64,000 nt of DNA from Monocercomonoides exilis (Eukaryota; Preaxostyla; Oxymonadida; Polymastigidae), in assembly GCA_001643675.2 (NCBI GenBank), contig LSRY02000061.1, positions 124,001-188,000 on the forward strand. Direction: 5' to 3'. A program made the position numbers and the translations under genes. How positions within the stretch are numbered: the first letter of the stretch is position 1; every line of letters starts with the position of its first letter. Shown here piece by piece: positions 33,108 through 45,066 of this stretch. The notes beneath the pieces are model-generated. The model did no database searches and had not been told where the DNA came from. It was given only the letters and a program-made list of their open reading frames with translations.

Positions 33108-34212
33108 ATGAATGAAGATTCTCAAAAAGAGGGCAAATTTGGAGCTTCTGAGGAACAAGATCATGATGAAACACTAAAAGAACAAAGGAAAAATGTAATG
33201 GAATCACTGCAACTTTTTCTTCAGCTCGTTTCAGAACAAATGAAGAAGAAAGAAAATGAAAGCAATGATGAACGGAATGAAATTAAAAATGACGGAATTC
33301 CAGTCATTACAGATCCTTTTACGGAACTCACTACATTATTTGATCCAGATGTCACCTTAGATGTTCCAGAGAAATTTTTAAAGCCATCTCCAATAACTGA
33401 TGAAATTAAGAGAAAAAAATATCATCACAGACATCCACTGTATCTTTTAAATATATTTTTAAAATATTTAATTTTAATTTTATTTTAACAGGTTTAGAAG
33501 AGATGAAGAATGTTATTTTCCTACAACGTCTTGCCCATCATCATTTGAACAAAAACTTCAAAGTAGAATGAGAGGAGATGCAATGGAATTAGACGGGATG
33601 ACTTATGAAGAGTTATCGCAATTATCAGATATGATTGGAACAGTTGATGTTGGACTCACCGATGAACAATTTGAAAATTTACCAACTTTTCAATATGATA
33701 GGATAAGGGTGGATAACTGTTCAAGCAAAGAAGAAAAAAAATTAGATGAAAACAATAATACAGAAAATAAAGATAATATAGCATTACAGTCGTCTTCATC
33801 ATCATCGTCTTCATCTCAGACACAACCAATATCACTAACAGAAAACATTTCAAAAGAACCTGTAAATGAAGCAACAATTATTACCACTTCTTCAAGTCAA
33901 CTTCCACAAGAACCTATTACAACCACAACAAGTTCATCTGTCACACCTTTCCCTCCCAGTAAAGAATTATCTACAATGACGGATAAGCCTTCATCTTCAT
34001 CTTCAACTGTAATTGTTGGCTCTGAACTTATTACTGTTCCCGATGAAGATGATGATACAATGCTGGAAAAGTGTCCTATTTGCCAGATGGAATTTGAGTT
34101 TGGAGAAACTCTTGTCACTTTACCATGCGTTCATTCTTTTCATGTTGATTGCGCAAAGCAGTGGTTGAAAAAGAAAAAAACTTGTCCTTACTGCAAGGAA
34201 AGGGTAATTTAG
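33108..34212 (+). CDS. RING-H2 E3 ubiquitin ligase
   Basis: Exons 33108-33439 and 33492-34212 (52-nt intron, GTATCT...TAACAG) give 350 aa. The C-terminal RING-H2 has all eight zinc ligands: C305, C308 (CPICQMEF), C323, H325 (PCVHSFH), H328, C331, C342 and C345 (CPYC), with the C3H2C3 pattern. Upstream, LTDEQFENLPTFQY resembles the short helix plus LPxxxY segment that precedes the RING in BIG BROTHER/RNF-type soluble ligases. The middle (about 130-290) is Ser/Thr-rich and disordered. It should transfer ubiquitin from an E2; substrates are unknown. There is no membrane segment. The stop (TAG) follows the RING at once; GTAATT there could instead be a donor leading to a longer tail, but no good continuation was found. 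Confidence 0.87.
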
Positions 34213-34349
34213 TTTTTCTATGTTTTTCTTTCAACATTTTTAAGCATAAAAATGAAATGTGTAATGAGTTATTTTTTAATCAATTTCTTATTACATTTTT
34301 AACCCATATTTTAATATTAATTTTTTTTGTTTTTGGGGATTTTTGTTGG

Positions 34350-35843
34350 ATGGGAAACTTCGATAATGCCGATGATTTGTGTAAAGGCATGACGTATTTC
34401 GAAATGTATACATCACACAATTTTTATATTTTGTAACATGCTTGAATTGTTATGAATGAAAAAATTTAGCTCAATTTTTGGCTTGACTGCAATTTATGCC
34501 ATTGAAGAATTAATTCGATGCGAAATTATAAATCACCCCAAAATGATTCGTTGCCAGTTTTCTTTTCACTTGGCATTTCATCTTCTGATGCCATTGTCAT
34601 TTCTTATGAGGTTTATTATTTTTGTAATTTGAATTAATATTTCAATTATATCTAAAGAGCAATTTGCAATGGGATATATGCAACTCCTTGTCAGACTATT
34701 TACAGTCAGAAGCCAGTGGAAACAATTTTAACTGGCATGGCAGGCTATTTTTATATTTCATGCTTTGTGTTTGTGGTAATGCACTGGGCTTCGCTTATTC
34801 ATTCCGGAAAAAAGCATAGAGCATTTACTGTACTAACAAATATTCTGATTTTAATATTTTGCTTTGTTCTTCCTTTCATTTTGTTTATTGCAAACTGGAT
34901 AAGTTATTCGTCTGATGGTAATTACGATGGAAAAATTCATCAAGTTGAAGTTATATACAACGTAGTCTTAAACGTTATTGTTTCAATTGCATTTCTTGTG
35001 TACGGATTGATGTTACTTTACATAACATCTCATTTGAGTTCTTTACAAGCTGCGACAAGATTGAAGCGTCAAGTATTAATACAAACTTTTGTCTGCTTGC
35101 TGCTTTTTCTGCTAAGAGCCATTTTATTGTTAATACAAGTTTCTCATGTAGAAGAATTATTTCGTCGTTCTTTGGTTATTGCGAACACACTTGTTGGAGA
35201 AGTGTTGTTGGCTTGCCTGATGCTGATATTTCTATCTCCATCATGCATTAATCGTATTCAAGGAAATAATGGAACAAACAATGCAAAAGGCACTTCTTCT
35301 GGAAGCCAAGCTAAAAAGACTAAGAAAAAGAGGGTGATATCACTTGATGATTCGCTGCTTCATCGACCCCATTCAGATTTTCTGGATGAAGACGTACCAG
35401 ATTTGGAATCAAAGAACGACGTGCAAGCATTCTCACGAGCACGCTCACGGATGGGTAATGAAGAAGAAGAGGAAGAAGAAAAAGAAAGCAGATATCGTTC
35501 GAGACTGGACTTTGATGATTCTCTGGGAATTGAACACAAGGAAGGTTTAAAGCCAGGTGCTAACAAAGAATTTGGAGGACAAAACGACTTTATCACAAGC
35601 AGCTCACACAATGAAATAAACACAACTTTATTCAATGAAACACACTCACAAGGAATTATGTATGGAGGAGATAGTTTGTTCCACCCAACAGCAGCTGATT
35701 TGGGATCCTATCAACACGATGAGAATTATGACGATGCCGATGCGCCTTTTTGCGAAGAAGATCCCGAAGATGAGCATGAAGCATATGGATGTTATCAAGA
35801 CAATTCAGAAGAACACACAAACAATAATGGCAATTTCTCTTGA
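34350..35843 (+). CDS. Seven-TM protein, THH1/TOM1/TOM3 (GPR137-like) type
   Basis: Exons 34350-34405, 34470-34610 and 34658-35843 give 460 aa. Joining the exons yields seven hydrophobic helices, beginning with SIFGLTAIYAIEELI, FHLAFHLLMPLSFLMRAICN, YFYISCFVFVVMHWASLI, LTNILILIFCFVLPFILFIA, VVLNVIVSIAFLVYGLMLLY, VCLLLFLLRAILLLIQV and TLVGEVLLACLMLIFL. The spacing, the Arg ending helix 2 (FLMR) and the compact loops recall the THH1/TOM1/TOM3 domain family (PF06454), whose members sit in endomembranes. The assignment is by pattern and needs a profile search. The 170-aa cytoplasmic tail is acidic and poorly conserved (EEEEEEEKE). An internal GTG-started frame at 34716 would lack the first two helices; the ATG at 34350 restores them. 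Confidence 0.7.
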
Positions 35844-36993
35844 AGAGGAAAATGCAAGTGACATAATTGGATAGATAAGAGCATTGAAAGCAACTAAATG
35901 AGATTACTTAGATGAAGCAGTAAGCTTTTTCCCGCAAGAAGTTGCACAAATCAGCCAGCGCTTCTTCCGTCTTTGAATGAATCACGTTTGTGGGGGTATT
36001 TTTTGTGATTAAGAATTGAACCGCGTGAATGCGTCAAATGAGCCTCTATGCTTTGAATTACAGAAGATATAATTTCATAATTAAAATGAAACTATGGAGA
36101 AAAAAGAAAAATGAGAACAAATTGAGTAATGCAGAAACATTTAGCATTTGCTTCAATTATGCTTTTTCTTTTCAATGCTTTTCAACTTGCATCCGCAATT
36201 GAAGTTTGAATTCTTATTCATTATGTTAAATGCATTGAGTAGTTGTGGCAAATTTAAAGCTTTCCATGGTGAGTCCAAACAACAATATTGACAGAGTATT
36301 CGATGCAAAACATTATCTTTACATTGCATTTCGCATTATTCGATGTGTTATGTATGTTTTGTGTATACTATTGAAATAATATGTATATGAGAGATTTCCT
36401 CCTCTTTCTCCTCTGAGAAAGTATACTTTTTTCTTTTGTAAAATCTGTCGAAATTCTGTGTTTTATTTGAAAAAATTAGTATCATTTCAGCATTTATTTT
36501 AAAGAAATTAATACACTTTAAAAAAGTCATCACTTTTTTTAATATTGTTTTTAAAAATCAAAAACTTCATTTTTCACAAAACAGAAAATTTCAAATTATC
36601 TTATTTATTTCGCTTTTTTATTTCCACATTTTATGCAAAACAAAGAATGAAGAATTGATTCGTTTGAAACAGTTTTTTCATCTCTTCTGAAAACAACTCA
36701 AATGAATTTTTTCTTTTTGGAAAAATGAAAATCAAATATAAATGTGATTTCATTCAAGCAATAATTGTGTGAATCTTTTATTTTGTACAAAATAAAAGAT
36801 TTAACCATTGAAGTGTTCTTTCCATTTTTAAATATCAACGAAAACGATAATATCTTTATGTACTTCCAATCCTGTTCAATTGTTGATCATTATTGCCACT
36901 ACAAGAGCCTAAAACTCAAAATGACTTTTCTAATCAATAAAATATCATTTTCAAAATGTCGTTGATCAATAAATATTATTTGTAATTCTAGAA
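35844..36993. other. AT-rich intergenic region
   Basis: 1,150 bp between two plus-strand genes. No gene, RNA or conspicuous repeat was recognised. It holds the 3' end of the seven-TM gene and the upstream region of XDH. Confidence 0.6.
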
Positions 36994-39900
36994 ATGGAAA
37001 TCAACAAATCGCGCTCTACACTTTGTTTTTATTTAAATGACGAATACGTGCAGTTGGAAGATTTTAGGCCGGATAAAACTCTTCTTGATTTTATACGAGA
37101 ACACGGCGTAAAAGGACCAAAAGGCGCATGCAGAGAAGGAGGCTGTGGCGCATGTACTGTTCTGTTAACTTATTGCGAATTGGGAACAGAAAATATCATT
37201 CACAAATCTGTAACTTCTTGCTTGCTGCCTTTGCCAAAAGTTGATGGAATGGTTGTTACAACGGTTGAAGCACTTGGTTCTGTTTCGACAAAATTGAGTG
37301 AAATTCAACAAGCGATTGTTGATCGTGGTGCAACTCAATGCGGATATTGTACTCCTGGATTTGTTGTTACAATGACTGATTTAATATTTAATCCTGAGAA
37401 AGAAGCCGAGAGGAAGGAAAGATCATGCAATAAAGATGAGCTACGACACGAAAGACTGAAAGATATTGAGGAAGGAATTGACGGAAATCTGTGCAGATGC
37501 ACTGGTTATAGATCAATATTGAATGCTGCCTCAACAGTTATGGATCATTTGGATGAGAAAGATGTAATTGATGTTCTTGGTCAAGATTCTCCTCTTCATC
37601 GAGCAAGAGAATACTCTAAAATCCTTGCTGCAAGAAACTCTTTAAGTTTACACTTTGTTACACCAAATCCACCATCACTTCCACCTGTTGCGCCTCATTG
37701 CGACAAAGTTTCTGGAGCATCATCTTCATCTCAATTACCATCTACCGTTTGGCCATTTCCAAGTGTAGAATGGTTCCGCCCTGCAACACTCAAAGAATTA
37801 CTTGAAATTCGAGCAGCAAACAATGATGCACGCTTGGCTAATGGTTGTACAGAAATTGGCTTTCAAATGGTTAATGGAATAGGTGGAAATAAATTTGTTG
37901 ATCCATCTCACATTGAAGAACTGTTTACATTACGCCTGGACAAATGGGGATCTGGCGCAAGCGATGGATGGAAGGAAGGCGAAGCTGAAAAAGCGAAAGG
38001 AGAGAATGCATCAGAAGAAGCTTTCCCTGTAATTGACGAACATCCCATAACTTCTCCAAAGAAAGTGAATCTTTCTGAGGCACATTCTTTGGTGATTGGA
38101 GGAAACATTACCATTGAGAAGCTGATTGACTATATACGTTCTCTCATCAGAGAAGCGATTCCGCCGGTGACACTTGAAGAGATGAAAGGATTCTCTGCTT
38201 CGAAAGACGATCCTGATGGATTTATTCCAACTGTCACGCACGTTCCTTCTCTCGACCTCACTCACAACACTTCACTTCCCTTCAAGCCTTCACCATATGC
38301 ATACAAACTGAGAATGCTGCATCAACTTCTTCTGCTATGCATGCGCTTTGCTTCACACCATATTCGAGCACTTGCCACAGCAGTTGGAAATATTTCCCTT
38401 TGCTCTCCAATTTCCGATCTTGTTTCTCCATTAATGGCCATGGTATGACAATAACTTAGGTTAAATTTAAAAATTTTAGTTAATTATTTGTTTATGAATA
38501 AACTCTAATAATGCGTGTATGGATTTATTATATATATTTTAGAATGCACAAGTCCATCTTCTCTCTCTTCGAGGCACACGTGTTGTCCCTCTGCGTGAGT
38601 TCATGATCAGCAGCCGTCGTACTCTCCTTGCACCAGACGAGATCATGACACACGTGTCAATCCCTCTCACTGAAGAGCTTGAAGTGTTCTATTGCACAAA
38701 GATCACCAAAAGAAAGGAAGATGATATTTCTCTTGCGAATGCGGCGCTTCGGATGCGTCTGAGAGAGCCGACAGAAAAAGAGATAGCTGAGAACAAAGGC
38801 AAGGCATATCTGCATGTCGTGTCTGCTTCAATGTTCTTTGGTGGAATGAGCTGGAAGGTCGTCGAAGCGAAAGAGACAGAGAAGTTCTTGATGGGCCTTA
38901 AACCTTCTGCGATGGCGTTGGAAGGCAAAAACGTGCCCCAAGTTGAACAATGCTCAGCTTCATCATCGTCTCCTTCTGCCAGTTCATCTTCATCATCCAA
39001 TCAATCATCATCATCATCATCATCATCAACTTCCATGCTGTTTTCACCAAAAGATGGAAGGTCGCTGACAAGAGACATTATGTCGCTTTGCCTTGCAGAC
39101 TTGCCTGTTGATCTGCCACTTGCTGCAAATGCACCCGGAGGCTCCATTCATTACCGTCGGACGGTGTGCCTTTCACTCATGATTTCATACTTCCTGTCAA
39201 TCACCCGGCTGATCTGCAAAGTGACTAACCACACATGGGATGAGTGGAAGAGAGGAGACGCATTGGCAAGAGAGTATCTGAAGCAGATAAACATGTCTTT
39301 GCCTGAACTGCACGACGAAAAATGTGATGCAGAAATATTGCCGGCAAACTCTTGTCACAACAAAAAAATGAAGCGGATCTTTGATCTGCTGGACAGAGAG
39401 CGTGAGAAGCAGATTCAGCTTGCATTCAGTCTTCCAGTGTCTGATGCTGTGAGGAAGTCATACGTTGCGAGTGAGTTCTGCATCACTGAGCATCGTACTA
39501 ACTTGTATCAGAGCACAGTTTATGGCAAAGAAGGAGGAGACGGCGGAGTAACAGAAGGCGAGCAGAGCTTCAGTGTGACATCCGAGGAAGAAGCTACGGC
39601 TGTTGGAAAGATTGTTCCACATCTGCAGAGCAAAGTGCAGACGACCGGAGAGACGATGTACACGATGGACTCTTCGAACCCAATGGAATCTGCTGTTGGG
39701 CGGGCTGTGCAGATGCCAAGAGCGACAGAAGGAGCAAGAAAGGGAAGAGAAGGCACGCTGTACGGTGCTCTTGTGCTGTCAAAGGAGTCACATGCATTCA
39801 TCAAGAATGTCGACACTTCAGCTGCACTGGCGCTGCGAGGTGTGGTTGGATATGTATCAGCAAGTGACATTGTCGGTGTGAATGCCATTGGTGCTGTTAT

Positions 39901-42428
39901 TCGCGACGAGGAGTGCTTTGCCACAAAGGAAGTGACATGCAAAGGGCAGGTGATTGGTGTGATTGTGGCTGAGACACTGGAGGTTGCACAAAAGGGAGCT
40001 GCAGCTGTTGTTGTGGAATATGACGATGGCAGTGCAGATGGACATGAGAAGCTGAAAGTTATCAGCACAATTGAAGAGGCCATTGAAGCGAAATCGTTCT
40101 TCAGTGACAAGCCGCTCGTGTATCAAAAAGGAGATTATGAGAAAGGTTTATCAGAAAGCGAGATTGTCATCTCTGGAACAATCCGCTTTGCCGGCCAGGC
40201 TCACGTTGCATTGGAAGCTCAGAACACAATTGCAACATACGAAGAGGACGGGCTGCTGACCATCGCTGCTGCCACGCAGAATCCAGCACTGACACAGCGA
40301 CTGGTGTCTGCGGTGTGTGGCGTGCCAACATCGCAGATAAAAGTTGTTACGAAGCGGATGGGCGGTGCTTTCGGAGGGAAAGAGTCGAGGTCGTGCTTCG
40401 TGTCGTGTGCTGCTGCTGTCTGCGCACAGAAATACAAGACATCAGTGCACATTCAACTGTCTCGCCCAGAAGATTTGACTGTTGCTGGTATGCGCCATCC
40501 ATTCCTTGCCAAGTACAGAGCAGGGCTGAAGAAAGAGGCAAGCAATGAAGCATCTTCATCTTCTTCAGCATCATCTGGAAGTAATTCCGAGTGGCGTGTG
40601 CATGCTTTGTGGGTCTCTCTGTACAGCAACGGAGGCAACTCACTCGACTTAAGCAACTCAGTTCTGAACAGAGCAGTTGCTCATGTGGACAACTGCTACT
40701 GCATCCCCCACTGTTATGCTGAGGGACGTGTCTGCAAGACAAACAGGCCATCGAATACAGCATTCAGAGGATTTGGTGCTCCACAGGGAGTGATTGTGAC
40801 CGAGCTGATTATGGATGAGCTGAGCAAAGTGATTGGAGAAGATCCAGTTGTGTTCAGAGAGCACAACTTCTATCGCGAAGGGGAAAAGACACACTTTGGA
40901 GAGGAGATAAAAGAGGAAGATGGAACAGGAGTGGGATCGCTGCACAGGGTTATGACAGAACTGAAGGAATCTTCCTCGTTCTATCAGCGACAGAAGGAGA
41001 TTGAGGACTTCAACTCGACTTCACGTTTCGTGAAGAGAGGTATTGCGCTGACACCGCTGAAGTTTGGGCTTTCGTTTGAGTCACGTTTCATGAACCAGGC
41101 CGGAGCGTTGGTGCATGTTGGGCAAGATGGCAGTGTAATTGTGTCACATGGAGGATTGGAGATGGGGCAAGGTATTCATACGAAGATGGCACAGATTGCA
41201 GCAGAAGCATTGAGCAGAGGAGGAAGCACCACGAAAGAGGACGAGCAGCTGTATCGTGTGGATGTGGATCTGGGGAAAGTCCGTGTTCGGGATACTTCAA
41301 CAGACACAGTTGCGAACACATCACCAACTGCTGCTTCATCAGGCTCAGATCTCAATGGAATGGCAGTGTTCAATGCATGCACACAGATCAAAGAAAGGCT
41401 GATTCCATACGAGAGGCAGATATACGAGCAGAAGAAGAAAGAGATGGAGGCAGCAGGAATTTCACAGAGCGGCCCGATCCACATTCCTTTGGGTGACATT
41501 GCTCGTGCAGCATTTATGTCACGTGTGGATCTGTCTGCCCACGGCTTCTATTCAACCCCTGGGCTGGTTGATGGCCATCCATTTGCTTACTTCATCTGGG
41601 GTGCTTCAGTCACTGAGGTTGAGCTTGACTGTCTGACTGGTGCAACAAAAGTGGTGAGGGCTGATGTTACATACGATGTTGGACGTTCTCTAAACCCACT
41701 GGTTGATATTGGCCAGCTGGAAGGTGCATTTGTTCAGGTTTGAAACAATTTTATTCACTATTTTTTTTTAAAAAATAATTTATTTGCAAATGATGAAAAA
41801 TATGATTATTTATGCATTTCTTTTAAATGCAACGTAATTATTATAACAATGTTTATTAATATCATATCACATATTTAATAGGGATTGGGCTATCTTATGA
41901 CTGAAGAACCAATATTTGATTCGAAGGGACAGATGGTTAATAACAACATCGGAGCGTATAAAGTTCCTGCTATTTCTGGTGTTCCTCTTGATTTCCATGC
42001 TTCGTTGCTGAAAAACCAAAAGAACAAGTTTAATTCTATTTATGGCTCAAAGGTTTGCACATGAATGATTGAATTTATTCAAATTGGAATAAAATCATTT
42101 TCTGTTTTTTTCAATAAATAATTCATTTTCATAGGGAATTGGAGAGCCTCCTCTCATTTTGGCAATGAGTGCTCCAATTGCAGCAAAGAATGCATCCGAA
42201 GCAGCATATCTTCATCAGCCATATCCAATCTTAACACCATTGGAGAACCTACCACACGCAAAGTCCACAAAACTTCCTTCGCTTGTGAGTGAGAAAGAAG
42301 GCAAAGTGGAATATTCATTTGATTACAATCTGCCAACCACCAACGAGAGACTTCGTATGTCGCTGACTGACACAATCACAGAAGCCACAAAGCAGGAAGG
42401 AGTTCCACGTGCACAATTACCTTCTTAA
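36994..42428 (+). CDS. XDH: Xanthine dehydrogenase (molybdo-flavo iron-sulfur enzyme)
   Basis: Exons 36994-38442, 38543-41737, 41882-42052 and 42135-42428 give 1,702 aa, against about 1,330 in animals. It oxidises hypoxanthine and xanthine to urate, passing electrons Mo to 2Fe-2S to FAD. The first cluster uses C46, C51, C54 and C76. The second uses C116, C119, C167 and C169, with 47 rather than the usual 31 residues between the pairs. The FAD domain has LANGCTEIG and ATAVGNISLCSPISDL. The Mo domain has KRMGGAFGGKESR, NTAFRGFGAPQG, GGLEMGQGIHTKM, TSPTAASSGSDLNG and GIGEPPLIL. Residues matching bovine Glu802, Arg880, Phe914, Phe1009 and Glu1261 are kept, which argues for XDH over aldehyde oxidase, but Thr1010 is Glu (LSFESRF). 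Extra length lies in a Ser-rich linker and charged loops. Introns interrupt AMNAQVHLLSL, VQGLGYLM and SKGIGEPP exactly. Confidence 0.93.
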
Positions 42429-42856
42429 ACTGTTAATACAAAGAATTGGATGAAGGAGGAACAATCACATGTGTAAATGTTCTAATGCGTTGTATTCTTC
42501 GCATCTTTCTTATAACTTCACCTGTTGACAGCAGAATATTTGTTTTGTTTGTAAACGCCATGATTTTTCATTCTTTCGTGTATTTTTTTGTCTTTCTTTA
42601 ACGGAGCGCAAATTATTGAAATGTTTTTGATTTTCCAATTTATTTTTATAAATTGTTATGTAGTTTCATTTATTTACTGAAAAGTTCATTCCACAAGTTA
42701 ATATTCATGATGCTCATAATTCAATGAAAGCGTAATATTTATTTTACTAAAAGTTGATAAAAAACAGCACGAAATACAACCTCGAAGTAAACATACAGAA
42801 TCTTTGGTACACAAAGAACAATAAAAAAAGGTAATTAAATGTATGCCACTGATAAT
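42429..42856. other. Convergent intergenic region (XDH / PI synthase 3' ends)
   Basis: 428 bp, AT-rich, containing both 3' regions. Nothing else was seen. Confidence 0.6.
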
Positions 42857-43805
42857 CTAAGAGCTCTTTTGTTCTTTCTCATTCTCTTCATATTCGGCTA
42901 AGTCTCTGCAGGCAGCTAAAAGTTGAAGAACATGAATGAGCACTTTCATCAACATTAGCACAAAACATATTGAAAACGCAGAAGTCAAGACAACACATAA
43001 AATGTGAGAAAATGGAAGAAGTGAAGTTGTCAAATTCAAGTCATGTCCAAAAAATTGAGAGGAGACAGTAATAGAACGTGTAAAAAGTGACTTTATTCCA
43101 TGCACTCCTTGCTCAAATTGCAAATATTTACGAACAATTCCACCAACAGGCTCGAGCAGAAAGTCAACAAAGTAAAGAATATACAACAAGAGAAGGAAAA
43201 CTTCATGGCTAACGCAAATCATTCCCATAAACATGCGATTACTATAATACAAATTTAACATTTTTGGGGAATGCTTTGAAGTAACCTTTTTATGCGATAG
43301 TTGATGTGTGTATAACGTACTTAAACAAATTATCAATTTGAAAATAAAGTTAAAACAAAAAATGTTTAAACATACTAATAGACCCTAACAAAATGTGACG
43401 TCAAGTCTAAGAATGCAGCAATAGAGCAAGCAGCAGAAAGCTGAGGATACATAGAGGCAAGAACACTTTTCAAACAATTTTAAATAATTCAGAAAAAAAT
43501 TAAAATGACATACCACCACATTGTAACTATACTTCCTCTATCAACAAACATGTCTAGCAACGCACCGAATTGCGAACCTTTTTATATGTGATTATCAAAC
43601 AAACATAACAAAAATTTAAGAAAATCAAACATTGATTATAACGTCGAGCAAAAAATCCATCAGCCCAATCCAATATGAATGCAGTTAAATAACAAGTCAC
43701 AAATATGATAGGTCTGTGGAAGGCAAGGCAGGATATAAACGACAAGATAATTCTTATATATCCAATGATGTTAGGAATGTACCAAACAATGTGCACTTTC
43801 CCCAT
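42857..43805 (-). CDS. PIS1: Phosphatidylinositol synthase (CDP-alcohol phosphatidyltransferase)
   Basis: Four exons, 43631-43805, 43514-43577, 43376-43465 and 42857-43319, give 263 aa. It makes phosphatidylinositol from CDP-diacylglycerol and myo-inositol in the ER membrane. The CDP-OH-P motif D-x2-DG-x2-AR-x8-G-x3-D-x3-D is complete only after splicing: D46, D49-G50, A53-R54, G63, D67, D71 (DWADGFFARRYNQCSQFG, then ALLDMFVDR). PIS-specific features follow: YPQLSAACSIAAFLDLTSHF, then VRVYYTLYTHQLSHKKV and LYYSNRMFMGMICV. The hydrophobic helices fit a six-TM protein. Three introns of 48-56 nt each restore conserved sequence. The C-terminal half is somewhat longer than in yeast and ends in a charged tail (EYEENEKEQKSS). 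It diverges from NIP7 across 163 bp. Confidence 0.93.
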
Positions 43806-43968
43806 TTGCTATATTGAAAAACATTTTTATTTCTATATTATAAAAACTTCAAACAAAATAACAAACATGCTTTATACTTTTTATTTTACAAAAATTTTAA
43901 TTGATACAGAAATAGATAATTAAAGGGAAGTGAAACCACAATAATTGTCTTAAGTTGAGAATTTGGAG
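43806..43968. promoter_or_regulatory. Short divergent intergenic region (putative bidirectional promoter)
   Basis: 163 bp between the start codons of PI synthase (leftward) and NIP7 (rightward). AT-rich, no motif claimed. Confidence 0.4.
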
Positions 43969-44801
43969 ATGCGTCCATTAACAGATCAGGAAACAAAAGT
44001 GTTTTTTGAAAAGCTTGCAAAATAGTATGAAATAATTTATTTATCAAGATATATTGGTGAAAATGTTTTATAACTTTTTATTTACGTTTAGCATTGGGCA
44101 AAATATAAAATATCTTATAGATAGAGAAGATGAGAAGTACTGCTTCAGATTACACAATGATAGAGTTTATTATGTGAGGTTTGCATTTTTTATTTCTAAA
44201 GAGACAAATTTTATGTTATATGAATTGCTTCTTTTTGAAAAAACAGTCAGAGACTTTTAAAAGCAGCTGGACCAATAGGTCGGAAGCAGTTGATGAGCAT
44301 TGGTGTATGCTTTGGAAAATTCTCGAAGACAGGAAAGTTTAGGCTCCAGATCACAGCACTTGATTATATTGCACGCTATTCTACTGTATGATTTTGCCTT
44401 TTTTGCACTTTATAATTATTTCTTCAAAATAAACAAATATGCAAATAAACAGAGACGCATATGGATAAAACCTACAGTAGAGCAATCATTTTTATATGGT
44501 AATCACGTTTTGAAATCTGGACTTGCAAAAATTACTGATGATACGGATAGTCTTTCTGGAGTTGTGATTTACAACATGTCAGAACTTCCACTTGGTTTAT
44601 TATAGCTATTTTCTATAAACAATTTGCATCATTAATCAAATTTACGTCTTTCTAATTTTGATATTTTCACAAATAAATTTAGGTTTTGGACTTAGTGCAA
44701 AGTCAACAGAAGAATGCCGTTCTGGAACTTCAGGAGATATCGTTGCCTTTAACCAAGCAGATGTTGGCGCATATCTTAGAGATGAAGATACATTGCTTTG
44801 A
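43969..44801 (+). CDS. NIP7: 60S ribosome biogenesis factor NIP7
   Basis: Five exons, 43969-44024, 44092-44178, 44247-44385, 44453-44594 and 44683-44801, give 180 aa, the same length as the human protein. NIP7 acts in pre-27S rRNA processing and 60S assembly in the nucleolus. The N-terminal domain reads [20 protein letters not shown] and [12 protein letters not shown], then [20 protein letters not shown]. The C-terminal PUA domain has [35 protein letters not shown] and [16 protein letters not shown]. The introns (67, 68, 67 and 88 nt) are each confirmed by uninterrupted match to the family. The first intron contains a misleading closer acceptor that would create a stop. Confidence 0.97.
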
Positions 44802-45066
44802 GCAATCGAACTCAAATTTTTCATTGATCTCTTTCTCCTTTTTTTTTGATAAATAAAACCATTTCATTTGGAAAATATTCATTTCAAGAAACAGAAAATA
44901 CGTAATAAAAATTTTGAATAAATTAATTGATTAGTTTAATTCAATTATTCTTGTACATCAGAAATAATAGAATTTCAAAAGTCTTATCGAACAATCAAAT
45001 ACAAAACCTAACTTTTTATTTCCAATCAAAAATTCAACAATAACAAAAAATGCAATGAAAATAAAA

